NCBI GenBank assembly: GCA_002099365.1
Contig: MSED01000013.1
Coordinates: 1,240,001 to 1,304,000 of the forward strand
From: Phialophora verrucosa
Lineage: Eukaryota > Ascomycota > Eurotiomycetes > Chaetothyriales > Herpotrichiellaceae
Direction of reading: 5' to 3'
Length of the DNA: 64,000 nt
Made by a program: the position numbers and the translations under genes. The notes beneath the pieces are model-generated. The model was given only the letters and a program-made list of their open reading frames with translations. It had not been told where the DNA came from and did no database searches. Each line of letters opens with the position of its first letter. Position 1 is the first letter of the stretch. Positions 62,902-64,000 of this stretch are shown here, piece by piece.

Positions 62902-64000
62902 TCATACATTCCTGTCGTACATGGACAGACGGGGGTTGGGCAGGAACTCGCGCGGTTGATGCTCCTCTTCCGACGCCAGGGCCGGCAGGGGCCAGTCTGG
63001 CCGCGACGACGACAACGTTGGCGCCGTCGAGTTCGCCCGATCTCGCTCCTCCCTGTTTGTATCTGCAAAAGGGTCGGCCGTGGCTCCCGACACGCCGCTG
63101 TACTGGGACCCGCCACCACCGCGACTATACACGCGCATGGGGATCATTTTCTTCCCGTCCTCGGTGGGGCGCAGTTCCAAATGTCTGGTCCCGTCCCTGC
63201 CGGCTCCGCCGGTGGGAGTGTCCCCGCGCCGGAACCAACTCTGCTGGGATACGGACCTTTCGTCCCGGTGTGTCCAGGGGAGTCGACCTCTCTCCACGTC
63301 TGGTGGGAGGACACTGTGACGGTTGTTCGCAGTCTGATCCTCCGTCACGTACATGGCCTGCACGGTGCCTCCTTTCGCGGGGACGTGTTCGTGTCCCGGC
63401 CCGCTCGTTTGGCCGTACTCCTCGCGGCGCCGCCTGGAACTCCTCGCGAAGCTGTTGATCGAGTCGACGAAGAAGTGCTGGAAGAAGGGCTTCAAGCTCG
63501 GCGCGCTCGCCGCAAACAGGGCGAGGTAGAGTTCCACGACGGCCCACACCCACGTGAGCCACAGCTCCCAGGTAAAGTCGTAGTCGACGTTCAAGAGCTT
63601 GTACATCAGCACGGTGCGCACGACGCCGGCCGCGACGGCCATGAATCCGAGCGCAAACAGGGCGTACAGTGCGAACTTCTGCCGCCGCGGCAGTTCGAGG
63701 TAGTACACCAGAATCAACGGCAGGAGGGTGCTGTAGAAGTCTCCGGCCACGCTGAAGGCCGACGACGCCGGGAGGGCGGCGTTCTCGGACGCGCAGTGGA
63801 AGCGGTGCGACGCGGCCCACACGGGGCTGAAGCTGTCCCAGTAGGCGTGCAGGGGCCGGCAGAGCAGCAGCAGCGTCAGGCCGAAGGAGAGGAAATACAG
63901 GATGTTGTAGACGATGCCGATCCACGTGGCGATCAGGAACGCGCGGCTGAACTTGACGCTCAGCCGGCGATAGAAGAGCAGCACGGAGATCTTGATCAGC
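62902..64000 (-). CDS. Rhodopsin-domain integral membrane protein, 3' part (runs off right edge)
   Basis: At least 366 residues of the C-terminal part are present; the 5' end lies beyond the window (the last bases read LIKISVLLFYRRLS). It has the conserved features of fungal rhodopsin-domain proteins: FYRRLSVKFSRAFLIATW, CRPLHAYWD, CASENAALPASSAFSVAGDF, YYLELPRRQKFALYALFALG, VVRTVLMYKLLNVDYDFTWE and LWLTWVWAVVELYLALFAAS, ending PSLKPFFQHFF. About 180 disordered cytosolic residues follow, with Gly-rich and Arg-rich runs. These proteins are abundant in Pezizomycotina and their function is not established. A damaged gene of the same general type lies at 35.6-37.1 kb. Confidence 0.88.
   Translation of the reverse strand, partial: LIKISVLLFYRRLSVKFSRAFLIATWIGIVYNILYFLSFGLTLLLLCRPLHAYWDSFSPVWAASHRFHCASENAALPASSAFSVAGDFYSTLLPLILVYYLELPRRQKFALYALFALGFMAVAAGVVRTVLMYKLLNVDYDFTWELWLTWVWAVVELYLALFAASAPSLKPFFQHFFVDSINSFARSSRRRREEYGQTSGPGHEHVPAKGGTVQAMYVTEDQTANNRHSVLPPDVERGRLPWTHRDERSVSQQSWFRRGDTPTGGAGRDGTRHLELRPTEDGKKMIPMRVYSRGGGGSQYSGVSGATADPFADTNREERDRANSTAPTLSSSRPDWPLPALASEEEHQPREFLPNPRLSMYDRNV

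Noticed and set aside
1..64000. CRISPR arrays, rRNA, tRNA genes or an intact transposase
   Set aside because: No spaced direct repeats, no clear tRNA T-loop context and no transposase or reverse-transcriptase motifs were seen by eye. A tRNAscan or RepeatMasker run would be decisive.

Overview
The window is nuclear DNA of a filamentous ascomycete (Pezizomycotina). The support is numerous short (about 45-130 bp) GT-AG introns with CTAAC/CTGAC-type branch sites, three Zn2Cys6 fungal transcription factors, a fungal hybrid histidine kinase, an RTA1-family protein, a secreted lysophospholipase and two fungal rhodopsin-domain membrane proteins. I cannot place the genus. Gene density is about one per 2.5 kb. 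I saw no tRNA, rRNA, CRISPR array or intact transposon. Spliced models were built by hand from reading-frame continuity and family knowledge; no database search was run.

Layout. 1-16 kb holds a partial type-B carboxylesterase (left edge), a His-rich cupin, a small DUF4267-like membrane protein, two uncertain small genes, a short-chain dehydrogenase, an SSH4/EAR1-type SPRY adaptor, a low-affinity cyclic-nucleotide phosphodiesterase, a PAP2 lipid phosphatase and a Nudix protein. 16-33 kb holds an HXXXD acyltransferase carrying a 26-Gly microsatellite tract, a 1410-residue hybrid histidine kinase, a metallo-beta-lactamase-fold protein, a CAX-type Ca2+/H+ exchanger with a long charged loop, and an amino-acid/GABA-type permease.

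34-37 kb is a damaged locus. An MFS transporter and a rhodopsin-domain membrane protein lie head-to-head. Each lacks a recognisable start and carries one frameshift and one nonsense codon. 37.5-48.2 kb looks like an accessory neighbourhood: an Fe(II)/2-oxoglutarate oxygenase-like gene divergent from a Zn2Cys6 regulator, then an OTT_1508-type deaminase-like protein, then a 10-exon DHA2-type drug exporter divergent from a second Zn2Cys6 regulator. Both divergent promoters contain paired CGG/CCG triplets of the type such regulators bind. A short interrupted reading frame follows.

50-64 kb holds an MDR-family oxidoreductase, an RTA1-family protein convergent with a third Zn2Cys6 regulator, a large uncharacterised protein that may be a degenerate kinase, a secreted lysophospholipase, and a rhodopsin-domain protein cut by the right edge.

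The best candidates for something little described are the deaminase-like gene in its regulator/exporter neighbourhood (41.3-43.4 kb), and the damaged head-to-head pair at 34.1-37.1 kb.
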